Assembly: GCF_039697315.1 (NCBI RefSeq)
Contig: NZ_CP155619.1
Coordinates: 2,232,001-2,296,000, forward strand
Reading direction: 5' to 3'
DNA length: 64,000 nucleotides
Source of the DNA: Pseudomonas abietaniphila
GTDB taxonomy: Bacteria > Pseudomonadota > Gammaproteobacteria > Pseudomonadales > Pseudomonadaceae
The position numbers were made by a program, and so were the translations under genes. The notes below the pieces were generated by a model. The model saw only the letters and a list, made by a program, of their open reading frames with translations. It did no database searches and had not been told where the DNA came from. Below, in pieces: positions 51,580 through 60,526 of the stretch (the stretch's first letter is position 1; every line of letters starts with the position of its first letter).

Positions 51580-51990
51580 GTTGTTCACCTCTAAAACGCC
51601 AGAATACCGTCCACACAAACGAGGAGACGGGTCTTAATAGGTTTACTGCAAAGCAGAGCATGAGCGACGGTGGTCGCCGACTACGTCAGCACTGACTGAG
51701 CAAGTATTGGGAGCGCCCCTAAGTGTTTCGGGGTCTTCCCACCCAGCGCGAGGTAACGCGTTGCGGGTGTTACAGGTCGGCGCGGGTGTGCGCCTCATGA
51801 TCTACCGAGACGGTCTGCTTCTGGCAGTCCCTCTACAGCGAACTTTGGATTGTTCTGATTCGCCCCGCTCAAGTCAAGTCATCGATGCGCTTTCTTCACC
51901 CACGCTGATCGAAAAAGCACCGAATGAGGTCGCCATGGCGTGCTTGTGATAGGTTGCGTCAGCACCGCAAACGACGTTAAAGGAAGCAGT
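51580..51990. promoter_or_regulatory. 411-bp divergent region with ilvI promoter and long leader
   Basis: A minus-strand promoter candidate is TTGACT (51872-51877), 17-bp spacer, AACAAT (51849-51854). It would give a leader of about 260 bases before ilvI. The leader has GC-rich hairpin-forming segments around 51712-51735 (CCCC/GGGG) but no clear terminator and no leader peptide rich in Leu, Val or Ile. The region also serves the divergent DUF4124 gene. Confidence 0.5.
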
Positions 51991-52419
51991 ATGCGCTGGA
52001 TGATTCTTGCCACCGCGCTGACGCTGGCAGTTGGGACTGCTACCGGTCAGGCGGCCCAGATCTATAAATGGGTCGATGCACAGGGGGTGACGCACTTCGA
52101 CGCCCAGCCGCCTGCCGGACAGTCGGTTCAGGAAATCGACATACAAAAGCCGGTCGCGCCACCCACCGCTGCGCCGGCGACCCGCCCGGATGCCAATCAG
52201 GAACAGCAGGCCATCGACACTAAAGTGAAGAAGCAGGTCGCGGCCGACGCTGCCAAGCGCAAAGCGTATTGCGATCGCCAACGCACCAACCTTGCGCAGT
52301 TACAAAACAATCCGCGGGTGCGTGAAGAGGTCAACGGAGAATACAGACGCTTTACCGAAGAGGAGCGTCAGGCACGTATCGCCGAGGTCAAGAGGTCCAT
52401 CGACGATACCTGCAACTGA
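51991..52419 (+). CDS. DUF4124-domain periplasmic protein
   Basis: The protein is 142 residues from ATG 51991 (MRWMILATALTLAVGTATGQAAQIYKWVDAQG), with AAAGGAAG upstream. The signal peptide ends at about residue 23 (QAA-Q). The DUF4124 motif IYKWVDAQGVTHFDAQPPAG follows. A Pro/Ala linker and a charged helical C-terminus with two cysteines (KAYCDRQRTNL, DDTCN) complete it. Function is unknown; this domain is common in periplasmic proteins of Pseudomonas. It converges on the YqcC gene. Confidence 0.9.
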   Translation: MRWMILATALTLAVGTATGQAAQIYKWVDAQGVTHFDAQPPAGQSVQEIDIQKPVAPPTAAPATRPDANQEQQAIDTKVKKQVAADAAKRKAYCDRQRTNLAQLQNNPRVREEVNGEYRRFTEEERQARIAEVKRSIDDTCN

Positions 52420-52422
52420 GCG

Positions 52423-52752
52423 TCAAACCGACTCTGTGATCAGCCGATCGAACTGTGCCAGCAGTGCTTGCAGATTGCGGGTTTCCTGGACGCGGCTGGC
52501 GTAGACCATTTGCGCCATTTCCAGAATGCCCGATGCATTGGGCAATGCCAGATTCTGCTCAAGGATGATTTTCATCCGGGGCAGGAAGATCCATTGCAGC
52601 CACTGATCGAAGTCCAGCGTGTCGACGCAGAACGGCTCGCGGCTCGAGAGATCTTCGTCGCTGGGCGGGACCTCTTTCCACCAGCCCAGCGCGCGAAGTT
52701 CACGCTCGATCAACAGCAACTGATCGGCAATCTCCGGAAATCTTTTATCCAT
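52423..52752 (-). CDS. yqcC: YqcC-family protein
   Basis: The 109-residue soluble helical protein starts at ATG 52752 (MDKRFPEIADQLLLIERELRALGWW). The YqcC segment EPFCVDTLDFDQWLQWIFLPRMK is diagnostic. Its start overlaps the end of lpoP by eight bases, so it is co-transcribed with lpoP and mrcB. Function is not established. Confidence 0.92.
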   Translation of the reverse strand: MDKRFPEIADQLLLIERELRALGWWKEVPPSDEDLSSREPFCVDTLDFDQWLQWIFLPRMKIILEQNLALPNASGILEMAQMVYASRVQETRNLQALLAQFDRLITESV

Positions 52753-53503
52753 TGGCCTTCTGCCGTGCCAGCGCTGCACCGGCAGCGTCGCCCTGTTTCT
52801 CACGCGCTTGTGCAATCAGCCCCCACAGGCTCGCCTGCAAGCTGGCGCGGCCGTTGGCATAGGTCAGACCACGACGCGCCAGTTGCTCAGCCTGAGGCGC
52901 ATCGCCCTGGGCCAGACGCACTTGCGCCAGTTTGTAGAGCACCTGAGGTTCGCGTGGCGCGACACGTTGAGCGCGTTCGAGGCTGGACGAAGCACCGTTG
53001 AGGTCGCCACTGCTCTGTTGTTGCTGCGCGGTGGTTAGCAGTGCCAGGACCGGACCGTCCAGTTGCTCGTCGGCTGACAGGCCGCCGCTGCTTGACGCCG
53101 ACGGAATGCCGGTCGGCGCCGACGCAGGCATGTTGTAGGTGTTGCTGGTCGCGGCAGGTGGTGTGTAGCTGTTGTTGATCGGCGCCTGGTTGACCGGAGC
53201 GGTGTTGATCGGGGCAGTACTGATCGGCGCCGAGGTCGGCGGGACGAAGGTCGAGATCGGTGCGGCACTGGCGTTGGCGCCGCCCGGGACCATCACGGTG
53301 ACACCCGAGTCTTCTTGAATCGATTGGGCCTGCGCCGGGCTCTGCACCGGCGCACGATAGGCGGTGTTACGGTTTGCCGAGACACGCTCGCTGTTGGACA
53401 CGCGCGAGCCGGAGTCCACCACCGGAATGTTGCCGGGCGTCTGACTGGCGCAACCATTAAGCAAAGCCAGAGCCGTTAAAGCCGGAATCCACCACTTGTT
53501 CAC
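52745..53503 (-). CDS. lpoP: LpoP, TPR lipoprotein activator of PBP1b
   Basis: In P. aeruginosa LpoP is the outer-membrane lipoprotein that stimulates PBP1b, replacing the enterobacterial LpoB. Here the 252-residue protein starts at GTG 53503 with AGAGGA six bases upstream, and has lipobox LLNGC (Cys18). A long Pro/Ser/Thr/Ala-rich linker (about residues 20-150) with repeats of STAPINTAPV type can span the peptidoglycan layer. A C-terminal TPR domain follows (LTTAQQQQSSGDLNGASSSLERAQRVAPREPQ). The gene is 16 bp after mrcB, as in P. aeruginosa. Symbol is based on context and design. Confidence 0.88.
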   Translation of the reverse strand: MNKWWIPALTALALLNGCASQTPGNIPVVDSGSRVSNSERVSANRNTAYRAPVQSPAQAQSIQEDSGVTVMVPGGANASAAPISTFVPPTSAPISTAPINTAPVNQAPINNSYTPPAATSNTYNMPASAPTGIPSASSSGGLSADEQLDGPVLALLTTAQQQQSSGDLNGASSSLERAQRVAPREPQVLYKLAQVRLAQGDAPQAEQLARRGLTYANGRASLQASLWGLIAQAREKQGDAAGAALARQKANG

Positions 53504-53519
53504 TTCACATCCTCTTCGC

Positions 53520-55841
53520 TTAGTTCAACCAGCCTTTGACCCAGTCCATCACCGACTCGGCGGGCGCTGACGGCCCGCCACACGCTGGCCCGGGTTGCGG
53601 CTCACTGCCGCGAATATACGGCATCTGTACGGCGCCCGGGCAGCTGGCGTCGGTGCCTTGCCCGGTTGAAGCATTCACCCAGGCCTGAACCACGTTGTCC
53701 GGCATCGCCATGTCCAGCGGAAGCGGGTCGGCTTTCTTCATGAAGCTGGTCCAGACCTGCAACGCGCCCGTGGCGCCGGTAAACGGTGTCTTGCCGTTGT
53801 CGTCGCGGCCCATCCAGACCACTGCCAGCAAATCCTGACTGAAGCCTGCGAACCAGCTGTCACGAGAATCGTTCGTTGTCCCCGACTTGCCCGCCAGATT
53901 CAGCGTGCTTGGCAATACGTTGTACACCGACTTGCCGGTGCCTTCGCGCATCACGCGCTGCATGGCGTTCTGCAGCAGATAAATGGAGCCCGGGTCGAAA
54001 CGCTGCTGAATCTGGAACGGATAACGCTTGAGCGGCTCGCCCTCAGCGGTCAGCACGCTCCGGATACCCCGCAGTGGCGTGTTGAAGCCGCCGCTGGCAA
54101 TGGTCTGGTACATCGTCGCCACTTCAATCGGGCTCAAGGCGCCAGCCCCGAGCAGCATCGACGGGAACGTCGGCCAATCGCGGGTTACGCCCAGCTTGGT
54201 GAGGGTCTTGAAGACATTCGGCACGCCCAGATCGAGCCCCAGCTTGGCGCTGGACAAGTTGTAGGAGTGCGCCAGGCCCTGATACAGGAAGATGTTGCCG
54301 TGGGCCTTGTGATCGAAGTTCTGCGGCTTCCAGATCTGGCCATCCGCGCCCTTGACCTGGAACGGCTCGTCTGCGACCCAACTGGTGAGCGTGTATTGCT
54401 GAGGACGCTCCAGCGCGGTCAGGTAAATCGCCGGCTTTACCAGCGAGCCGATCGGACGCACGGCATCCAGCGCACGGTTGAATCCGGCAAATCCGGCCTG
54501 ACGGCTGCCGATCAACGCCTGCACTTCGCCCGTTTCCGGATTGGTCACGACCATGGCCGTTTCCATTTCATCGGAACCCTTGCGACCCGCCATCTTCGCG
54601 AAACTCTCACGAACAGCGGCTTCCGACTTCATTTGCAGGATCGGGTCGAAGCTGGTGAAGATTCGCAGGCCTTCTTCGGTCAAGTCTTCGTCGCGATAGT
54701 CCTGACGCAGCTGACGTTTGACCAGGTCCAGGAAGTCCGGGAACGAGCTGTCGGCCAGCGAACCGGTCTTGGTCACGCCCAGCGGCATTTTCTTCGCTGC
54801 CGCCACGGCCTCAGGCGACGCAACACCTTGCTGCTCGAGCAGATCGAGCACCAGGTTACGGCGCTCCAGCGCCCGATCGGGATTGCGACGCGGGTTGTAG
54901 TAAGAAGGCCCCTTCACGAGACCGACCAACAGCGCCACCTGATGAAGCTTGAGCTCCGACAACGGCTGGCTGAAGAAATATTGACTCGCCAGCCCGAAAC
55001 CGTGAACGGCGCGCTGGCCGTCCTGACCGACAAAGACTTCGTTGAGGTACGCCTCGAGGATTTCCTGCTTGCTGTAATGGATCTCCAACAGGATCGCCAT
55101 CATGGCTTCGGTCAGTTTGCGTGTGATACTGCGCTCGTTGGTCAGGTAGAAGTTCTTGACCAGCTGCTGAGTCAGGGTAGAACCGCCCTGACGCATCTGT
55201 CCCGCCGAGGCGTTGACCCAGAAGGCCCGGGCAATCGACTTCGGCGACACGCCGAAGTGATGGTAAAAGTCTCGGTCTTCGACCGTGACCAGGGTATCGA
55301 GCAAATAAGGAGGTGCCTGATCGAGCTTGATCAGGATGCGGTCTTCGAGGTTTTTCGGGTAAAGACCGCCGATCATCAGCGGCTCAAGGCGTGCAACGGC
55401 GAGCTTGGAACCATTGGCGGCCGTCAGGTCGGCGACATAATCGCCCGAGAAGCGCACATGGATCTGCTGAGCGGGGTCCGCGCCTTCATAGAACTGAAAG
55501 CCGCGTGTATTCAGGTCGACGTTGTTGCCGTTCACCGCCGCCGCGCCCGGCCCGTTGGCAACGCTTTCACGCCGGTAGCCCAAGGCATCGAGCTCGATGA
55601 GGAAGTCATCACGGGACAGTTTCTGTCCGACGAACAGCTCCAATGGCCGCGCGTATACCTTGGCGGGAATCGTCCAGCGCTTGCCGGAGAATTTTTCCTG
55701 GACGATGGAGTCCAGGTACACCGCGAAGCAGGCAAGGATCACTATGCCCACGAGGCTGAGTTTCAAGGCCCAGCCCAACAGGCTGCGAAGGCGGCTGTTG
55801 GCGGGTTTGGGGGATTTTTTCGAAGTGCGGGATCGAGTCAT
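53520..55841 (-). CDS. mrcB: Penicillin-binding protein 1B (bifunctional)
   Basis: PBP1b polymerises glycan strands and cross-links peptides at the inner membrane. The 773-residue protein has one N-terminal membrane segment (LSLVGIVILACFAVYLDSI) and a UB2H region. The GT51 glycosyltransferase has catalytic Glu in VTVEDRDFYHHFGV and GSTLTQQLVKNFYLT. The transpeptidase has SxxK SLVK (IGSLVKPAIY), SxN SYN (AHSYNLSSAK) and KSG (AGKSGTTNDSRD). It precedes lpoP and yqcC in one operon and diverges from the APH/AAA gene. Confidence 0.97.
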   Translation of the reverse strand: MTRSRTSKKSPKPANSRLRSLLGWALKLSLVGIVILACFAVYLDSIVQEKFSGKRWTIPAKVYARPLELFVGQKLSRDDFLIELDALGYRRESVANGPGAAAVNGNNVDLNTRGFQFYEGADPAQQIHVRFSGDYVADLTAANGSKLAVARLEPLMIGGLYPKNLEDRILIKLDQAPPYLLDTLVTVEDRDFYHHFGVSPKSIARAFWVNASAGQMRQGGSTLTQQLVKNFYLTNERSITRKLTEAMMAILLEIHYSKQEILEAYLNEVFVGQDGQRAVHGFGLASQYFFSQPLSELKLHQVALLVGLVKGPSYYNPRRNPDRALERRNLVLDLLEQQGVASPEAVAAAKKMPLGVTKTGSLADSSFPDFLDLVKRQLRQDYRDEDLTEEGLRIFTSFDPILQMKSEAAVRESFAKMAGRKGSDEMETAMVVTNPETGEVQALIGSRQAGFAGFNRALDAVRPIGSLVKPAIYLTALERPQQYTLTSWVADEPFQVKGADGQIWKPQNFDHKAHGNIFLYQGLAHSYNLSSAKLGLDLGVPNVFKTLTKLGVTRDWPTFPSMLLGAGALSPIEVATMYQTIASGGFNTPLRGIRSVLTAEGEPLKRYPFQIQQRFDPGSIYLLQNAMQRVMREGTGKSVYNVLPSTLNLAGKSGTTNDSRDSWFAGFSQDLLAVVWMGRDDNGKTPFTGATGALQVWTSFMKKADPLPLDMAMPDNVVQAWVNASTGQGTDASCPGAVQMPYIRGSEPQPGPACGGPSAPAESVMDWVKGWLN

Positions 55842-55975
55842 GGCGGCGGATTATACGCACTTTCAAGATCATCGGCAGACCGCCCTCTCAGCGGTTTGCA
55901 GCAATGCACCAAGCGGCCATAATGGCCGCCTTTAGTCACCTTCTTTTTCGACTTATCACCTTTCAAGGATTGTCC

Positions 55976-57511
55976 GTGAGCCAGACACTGATAGCCGCTC
56001 TGCAAAACCCTGCCCTGTTCCCGCATCCGGTGGAGCAGTTTCAGGTCATTGAGACGCATATTTCCTGGGTGCTGCTCACAGGCCCCTTCGTCTACAAGAT
56101 CAAGAAACCGATGAATTTCGGCTTCCTTGATTTCACCACCCTCTCCTCTCGCGAACACTTCTGCCAGCAGGAGCTCAAGCTGAATCAGCGCCTGACCGAG
56201 AATTTGTATCTGGAAGTGTTGCCGATCACCGGCAGCGCCGAAGCGCCTCAGTTGGGCGGCGACGGCGAGGCGATCGAATACGCGCTGAAAATGCGTCAGT
56301 TCCCACAGGACGGCCTGCTCAGCACCCTGCAAGCCAAAGGCGAACTGACCACTGCGCACATCGATGACATGGCGCGCCAGATTGCCGAGTTCCACGAAAA
56401 GGCGCCACGCGTACTGTCCGAAAACGAGCTGGGCTCGCCTGAAAGCGTGATGGCACCCGTCACCCAGAACTTCGAGCAGATTCTGCCGTTCCTCAGCGAA
56501 AAGGCCGATCTCATTCAGCTGGACGCCCTCGAAGCCTGGGCCAAGGCCAGCTACGAGCGCCTGAAGCCTCTGCTGAGTCAGCGCAAGGCCGAAGGCTTCA
56601 TCCGCGAATGCCACGGCGATATCCACCTGGGCAACATCACGCTGATTGACGGCAAGGTCGTGATTTTCGACTGCATCGAATTCAACGAGCCGTTCCGTAT
56701 GACCGACGTCTACGCCGACATCGGTTTCCTGGCAATGGACCTGGAGGACCGTGGCCTTAAGAGCCTGTCGCGCCGTCTGATCAGCCAATACCTGGAACAT
56801 ACCGGCGATTACGCGGGCCTGGAGTTGCTGAACTTCTATAAAGCCTACCGTGCGCTGGTTAGGGCCAAGGTGTCGCTGTTCAGCCTGTCGCCCGATGCTG
56901 ACCACGTGCAACGCGCCACCACCCTGCGCCAGTACCGCAACTACGCCAACCTGGCGGAAAGCTACAGCGCCATCCCGTCCAATTTCCTGGCGATCACCCA
57001 CGGCGTTTCCGCTGTCGGCAAGAGCCACGTGGCGATGCGTCTGGTGGAAGCGCTGGGCGCCATTCGTCTGCGTTCCGATGTCGAGCGCAAGCGCCTGTTT
57101 GGTGACAGCAAAGACCTGTATGCAGCCGAGGTCAGTACTGCCACGTACAAACACCTGAAAGAACTGGCTGCCGTGGTGTTGCACGCGGGGTTCCCGGTCG
57201 TGATCGACGCGACGTACCTCAAGCACGAGCAGCGTCTGGCAACGGCACATGTTGCGGAAGCGACCGGCGCACCGTTCCTGATTCTCGACTGCGCGGCGCC
57301 CAAGGCAGTCATCGAAGGCTGGCTCGCGCAGCGTCAGGCCCAGAACCAGGACCCGTCTGACGCCACCATGGAGGTCATCGAAGCCCAACTGGCGAATCGC
57401 GAGCCGCTGACCGCAGACGAAACCCTGCGCAGCCGTCACGTGGAAACCAATTTGAGCGGTGATCTGGACAAGCTCGTTAACGACATTCGTCAGTACCTGC
57501 CCGGTCTGTAA
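55976..57511 (+). CDS. Fusion of aminoglycoside-phosphotransferase-like and AAA (P-loop kinase) domains
   Basis: The protein is 511 residues from GTG 55976 (MSQTLIAALQNPALFPHPVEQF), with AAGGA seven bases upstream. The first 330 residues have a kinase-like fold with catalytic loop ECHGDIHLGNITLIDGKV and metal site VIFDCIEF. The C-terminal 180 residues contain Walker A GVSAVGKSHVA and a nucleotide-kinase-like lid (DVERKRLF). Both active sites are intact. The combination is widespread in Proteobacteria; the substrates are unknown. It is not evidence of antibiotic resistance. It diverges from mrcB. Confidence 0.9.
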   Translation: MSQTLIAALQNPALFPHPVEQFQVIETHISWVLLTGPFVYKIKKPMNFGFLDFTTLSSREHFCQQELKLNQRLTENLYLEVLPITGSAEAPQLGGDGEAIEYALKMRQFPQDGLLSTLQAKGELTTAHIDDMARQIAEFHEKAPRVLSENELGSPESVMAPVTQNFEQILPFLSEKADLIQLDALEAWAKASYERLKPLLSQRKAEGFIRECHGDIHLGNITLIDGKVVIFDCIEFNEPFRMTDVYADIGFLAMDLEDRGLKSLSRRLISQYLEHTGDYAGLELLNFYKAYRALVRAKVSLFSLSPDADHVQRATTLRQYRNYANLAESYSAIPSNFLAITHGVSAVGKSHVAMRLVEALGAIRLRSDVERKRLFGDSKDLYAAEVSTATYKHLKELAAVVLHAGFPVVIDATYLKHEQRLATAHVAEATGAPFLILDCAAPKAVIEGWLAQRQAQNQDPSDATMEVIEAQLANREPLTADETLRSRHVETNLSGDLDKLVNDIRQYLPGL

Positions 57512-57611
57512 TCAAAGAACGTTCACCAATCATCGAGTCGTGAAGGAAGTCCCTTCACGGCTCGTAGATAGTGGCATTATACTGGCGTCAGAATTCCAAC
57601 AAGGTGACGCC

Positions 57612-57956
57612 ATGAACCAGCCCAAGCAGCTCGACTCCCCGCTCTTTGCCTTACTGCGAAGAGATGACGTGAACGCCTTCAACCTTCAACGCCCGAAAAG
57701 CGGCCCGATCGATCTCTCCGGCGGTGACTTTCGCGGCCTCGACCTGCGTGAGCTGAATGCAGATGACATCGACTTCAGCGACGCTTATTTTCGGTCCGCC
57801 GATCTGCGCGGCGTCGATTTCCGGACGGCGTCCCTGGAAGGCGCAAGCATCGCCCACGCCCAGATCTCCGGAGCGTACTTCCCGCCAGAACTGAGCGCCG
57901 ACGAGATTCTGATGTCGGTTAATTTCGGCACACGCCTGCGTTACCGCACACGCTAA
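57612..57956 (+). CDS. Pentapeptide-repeat protein (114 aa)
   Basis: The protein starts at ATG 57612 (MNQPKQLDSPLFALLRRDDV) with AAGGTGACG upstream. Between residues about 38 and 90 it has A(D/N)Lxx-type pentapeptide repeats (GGDFRGLDLRELNADDIDFSDAYFRSADLRGVDF...), enough for a short right-handed beta-helix of about two to three coils. Function is unknown. Short repeat proteins of this class can mimic DNA, but the length here is too small to assume gyrase protection. Confidence 0.88.
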   Translation: MNQPKQLDSPLFALLRRDDVNAFNLQRPKSGPIDLSGGDFRGLDLRELNADDIDFSDAYFRSADLRGVDFRTASLEGASIAHAQISGAYFPPELSADEILMSVNFGTRLRYRTR

Positions 57957-58205
57957 GCCTGCACGGCTCTCGCTCCACGCGAGTGGCCGGTGTCCCCCGC
58001 CCTGCATGCTCGGACATGCCGGGCCTGCCCGTTTGTCGCCTTAACGACATCTTTCGCTACCGTCCGGCGCTTCGCTGGGGGTTTTACCGAGCGTTGGTCC
58101 TTCCCCCTCTAATGGCTATCTATACTCATTCCATGGCTTGAGCCCGCAGTTTGTCCAGGCCTGTAAGGTTCTTGAATACGGAGCAACACCTTGCACGGAG
58201 GCAAC

Positions 58206-58508
58206 ATGGAAGACGAACTGCAACAGATGAAGAATCTGGGCAAGACTTCGGCCCAGTGGCTGCACGCCGCCGGTATCCACAACGAAGCAGACCTGCGCCG
58301 ACTGGGCGCCATACACGCTTATCGCGCTGTCAAAACCCGAGGTTTTCGCACCTCCAAGGTCTTGCTCTATGCCATCGAAGGCGCACTGCTCGACCAGCAT
58401 TGGTGCGACCTGCCGCTTGAAGTGAAAGCGTCGCTGAACAAACAACTCACCGGACTCGACAAGGAAGCCGCGCGGCCTCACGCCATAGACGTTGAAAAAA
58501 TAGTTTGA
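58206..58508 (+). CDS. TfoX/Sxy C-terminal-domain protein
   Basis: The 100-residue protein starts at ATG 58206 (MEDELQQMKNLGKTSAQWLHAAGI) behind GGAGG; an in-frame TTG before it overlaps that site. It has only the C-terminal TfoX domain (LRRLGAIHAYRAVKTRGFRTSKVLLYAIEGALLDQHW), a helix-hairpin-helix-like fold. The N-terminal TfoX domain needed for competence regulation in Haemophilus and Vibrio is absent. It sits just before the Fur box and prrF. Function unknown. Confidence 0.88.
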   Translation: MEDELQQMKNLGKTSAQWLHAAGIHNEADLRRLGAIHAYRAVKTRGFRTSKVLLYAIEGALLDQHWCDLPLEVKASLNKQLTGLDKEAARPHAIDVEKIV

Positions 58509-58517
58509 GATCGCCTG

Positions 58518-58549
58518 TTGACTTACAAATGAGAATCACTATGATTATC
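58518..58549 (+). promoter_or_regulatory. Fur-controlled promoter of prrF
   Basis: TTGACT (58518-58523) and TATGAT (58540-58545) are 16 bp apart. A Fur-box-like sequence, AATGAGAATCACTATGATTA with TATCAC following (58528-58549), covers the -10 and spacer, so iron-loaded Fur should block transcription. Confidence 0.88.
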
Positions 58550-58551
58550 AC

Positions 58552-58667
58552 ATCCGGTCGCGAGACTGGCTGGTAACCTGAAAGGCTCCTTGGTTCGGAC
58601 TCTCAGATTATCTCCTCATCAGGCTAATCACGGTTTTTGACCCGGCTTTTTGCCGGGTCTTTTTTTG
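58552..58667 (+). ncRNA. prrF: PrrF iron-responsive small RNA
   Basis: PrrF is the Pseudomonas functional counterpart of RyhB. It is made under iron starvation and, with Hfq, represses mRNAs for iron-containing proteins. The transcript would be about 116 bases. The conserved core is visible: GGTCGCGAGAC near the 5' end, CTCGGACTCTCAGAT-type middle with the AGATTATCTCCTCATCAGGC core, and GCTAATCACGGTTTTTG before the terminator (58639-58667). Only one copy lies here; P. aeruginosa has two in tandem. It precedes deoC (convergent) and the haem uptake genes. Start site is inferred from the promoter. Confidence 0.92.
58639..58667 (+). terminator. Terminator of prrF
   Basis: GACCCGGC and GCCGGGTC form an 8-bp stem around TTTTT, followed by TTTTTTTT. 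The strong U-tail is also the Hfq-binding 3' end of the sRNA. Confidence 0.95.
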
Positions 58668-58686
58668 CCCGCGATAAGCAGCTCAC

Positions 58687-59448
58687 TCATGTCCCCATGC
58701 CCAGCTGCGTCAGCAAATCGTCCAGCAGGCTCGATCCGCCCAATCGCATTCGGTGCGCCTCCAGCCAGTAAGGCCCAAACCGGGCTTGCGCCATCTCGAG
58801 GTAGGTCCGCGCCTCACTGACCGTGCGCACATTTCCAGACGCCTTGAATCCGACCTGCGCGCCCAGTTCGGCAATCGCCTCGATCAGGATCCGCGCTGCC
58901 TGCGGTGTTGCGCTGACGATCTGTTTACCGGTGCTGGTCTTGAGAAAGGCGACACCCTCGCGAATTGCCATCCGGCACACATCGTGGATGATCTGCGGAT
59001 CGCGCAACACACCGGTTTCAAGGGTGACCGTCAGCGTCACGCGCCGTCCGCAGCGCGCTTTGCAGGCCGCGATCATTTCGGCACCAACCTGTTTGTCGCC
59101 CCCCAAATGCGCGTGGAACGGGTAGACCAAATCTATTTCATCGACCCCCGCGAGCACAGCGGCCTGTGTCTCCGACGCCACGGCGGCAACGGAGCCGCCG
59201 CCATTGGGGAAGTTCACTGCGGCCACCACCTTGATCTCTCTGGCCTGGGCGTTGTCGAGCGTGCGCCGGGCCAGTCCTGCGAACCTGGGTAACACACAGA
59301 CTGCCGCGACGTTTCCTACCGGTGTCTTGGCTTTCTCGCACAAGGCCACAATGCGCTCTGCCGTGTCATCAGCGTTCAGCGACGTCAACTCCAGCAACGC
59401 TACCGCCGTTTGTGCCCATGCTTCGTCGCTCTCGTTCATCCTGTTCAT
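58687..59448 (-). CDS. deoC: Deoxyribose-phosphate aldolase
   Basis: DeoC splits 2-deoxyribose-5-phosphate into glyceraldehyde-3-phosphate and acetaldehyde in deoxynucleoside catabolism. The 253-residue protein starts at ATG 59448 with GAGG eight bases upstream. The Schiff-base Lys is in FLKTSTGK, the second Lys in VGFKASGNVRT, and the Asp in VDEIDLVYPF. It is alone: no deoA, deoB or deoD follows. It separates prrF from phuW, an arrangement not seen in PAO1 as remembered, where prrF abuts phuW. Confidence 0.95.
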   Translation of the reverse strand: MNRMNESDEAWAQTAVALLELTSLNADDTAERIVALCEKAKTPVGNVAAVCVLPRFAGLARRTLDNAQAREIKVVAAVNFPNGGGSVAAVASETQAAVLAGVDEIDLVYPFHAHLGGDKQVGAEMIAACKARCGRRVTLTVTLETGVLRDPQIIHDVCRMAIREGVAFLKTSTGKQIVSATPQAARILIEAIAELGAQVGFKASGNVRTVSEARTYLEMAQARFGPYWLEAHRMRLGGSSLLDDLLTQLGMGT

Positions 59449-59594
59449 GCCGCTTGCCTCACCCTTCGCTTAAGAGGGTGCGACGATAATCCAGCGAGGG
59501 TGCGCGTGAACGACCACGCAGGCGGTCGAGAGCTCACCTACGCGACTATCAGAAACGTCTTAAGGATATTGCCTGCAACAAATCACTCTGGTTG

Positions 59595-60491
59595 TCAGGT
59601 AGGCGGGCGCATCTGCGCGCAATAGTCCTGATCGGGTAACGCAGCGGTGTACCAGACGTAATCTGCGCTGCCCGGCTCGACCTCGCTGCCGACCTGCGCC
59701 AACAACAGCACGACGGGACGATCCGGACTGTTGAGGTCCGCCATGTGCAACGGAACACCCAGATCCTTGCGAACGTGATAGCTGCCCGCAAACAACAAGG
59801 CAGGCGCCGGCGCCTCCATGACACGGTGCGCCATGCGCCGGTCTCGTTGCTGTTGAACGGCGAGCATTGCAGGAAGGGCATCCTCGGGCAGCATGCCGCA
59901 GTGAGATTGGCGGACCTGATCCAACAACTGCGTGCGCACAGTATCGCGGGTTGATTGAGCACCGCTCAGCGCGGGACGCTGGTGGTAAATCGCTCCGATC
60001 TCTTCTTTGCTCAGGTTGGCGGACAGCACCGGGTACGGCTGGGCCAATGCAAACCGCATCACCGGTCCGTAAAGCGCCCAGTCCCAGCCTTTTTCCCACC
60101 CTAGCGAGACGGGCAAGTCGGCAGGGTAGCGGCCGTTCCGTATACCGCGCTGTACTTCATCGACCCGTCCCTGCTGATCCGGCGTCAGCATTTCCAGCAA
60201 CAGGCTGCCTTGTGGACGCTGATCGCTGAGCGCCTGCAATAACCACAACTGTAAGGCGTGGTGATCGGGGTTGTCATGCTGCTCGCCCACGAGCACACGC
60301 GGCGCCCCGGCCAGATGAGAGATCAGCTGTTGCGGCGTCAACGCCTGTCCGGTGCCGAGATCACGAATCATGCCCAGATCCCTATGCTCACGCCCCTCGG
60401 GGCTTTGCCAGGAAGGTAGGGGTGGCAACGTCGGCGGCGACTGGCAGGCGCTCGCCAATGACAACATCAGAAACAGCAGGTAACGACGCAC
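59595..60491 (-). CDS. phuW: ChaN-family haem-binding lipoprotein (PhuW)
   Basis: The 298-residue protein starts at GTG 60491 behind GGAGG. It has a lipoprotein signal with lipobox LASAC (Cys16). The ChaN/Tiki fold is shown by VLVGEQHDNPDHHALQLWLL and the His/Glu-rich metal site, plus AGSYHVRKDLGVPLHM and the tail SADYVWYTAALPDQD. ChaN binds haem in Campylobacter; in P. aeruginosa the homologue PhuW is the last gene of the phu operon. Here it follows phuV by 35 bp, so it belongs to the same importer operon. Confidence 0.9.
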   Translation of the reverse strand: MRRYLLFLMLSLASACQSPPTLPPLPSWQSPEGREHRDLGMIRDLGTGQALTPQQLISHLAGAPRVLVGEQHDNPDHHALQLWLLQALSDQRPQGSLLLEMLTPDQQGRVDEVQRGIRNGRYPADLPVSLGWEKGWDWALYGPVMRFALAQPYPVLSANLSKEEIGAIYHQRPALSGAQSTRDTVRTQLLDQVRQSHCGMLPEDALPAMLAVQQQRDRRMAHRVMEAPAPALLFAGSYHVRKDLGVPLHMADLNSPDRPVVLLLAQVGSEVEPGSADYVWYTAALPDQDYCAQMRPPT

Positions 60492-60526
60492 GCGACCTCC
60501 TTGTTCAACAAACCTTCCAGAACGGT

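Noticed and set aside
51643..51798. 51-codon leader peptide in front of ilvI as an attenuator
   Set aside because: It has no run of Leu, Val or Ile codons and no good ribosome-binding site, and no paired terminator/antiterminator was found.
54267..55922. Long plus-strand frame opposite mrcB
   Set aside because: It is antisense to a fully motif-supported PBP1b gene and shows no known domain.
55976..57511. Aminoglycoside resistance gene
   Set aside because: The kinase-like domain is fused to a P-loop domain in a widespread housekeeping-type family; nothing indicates drug modification.
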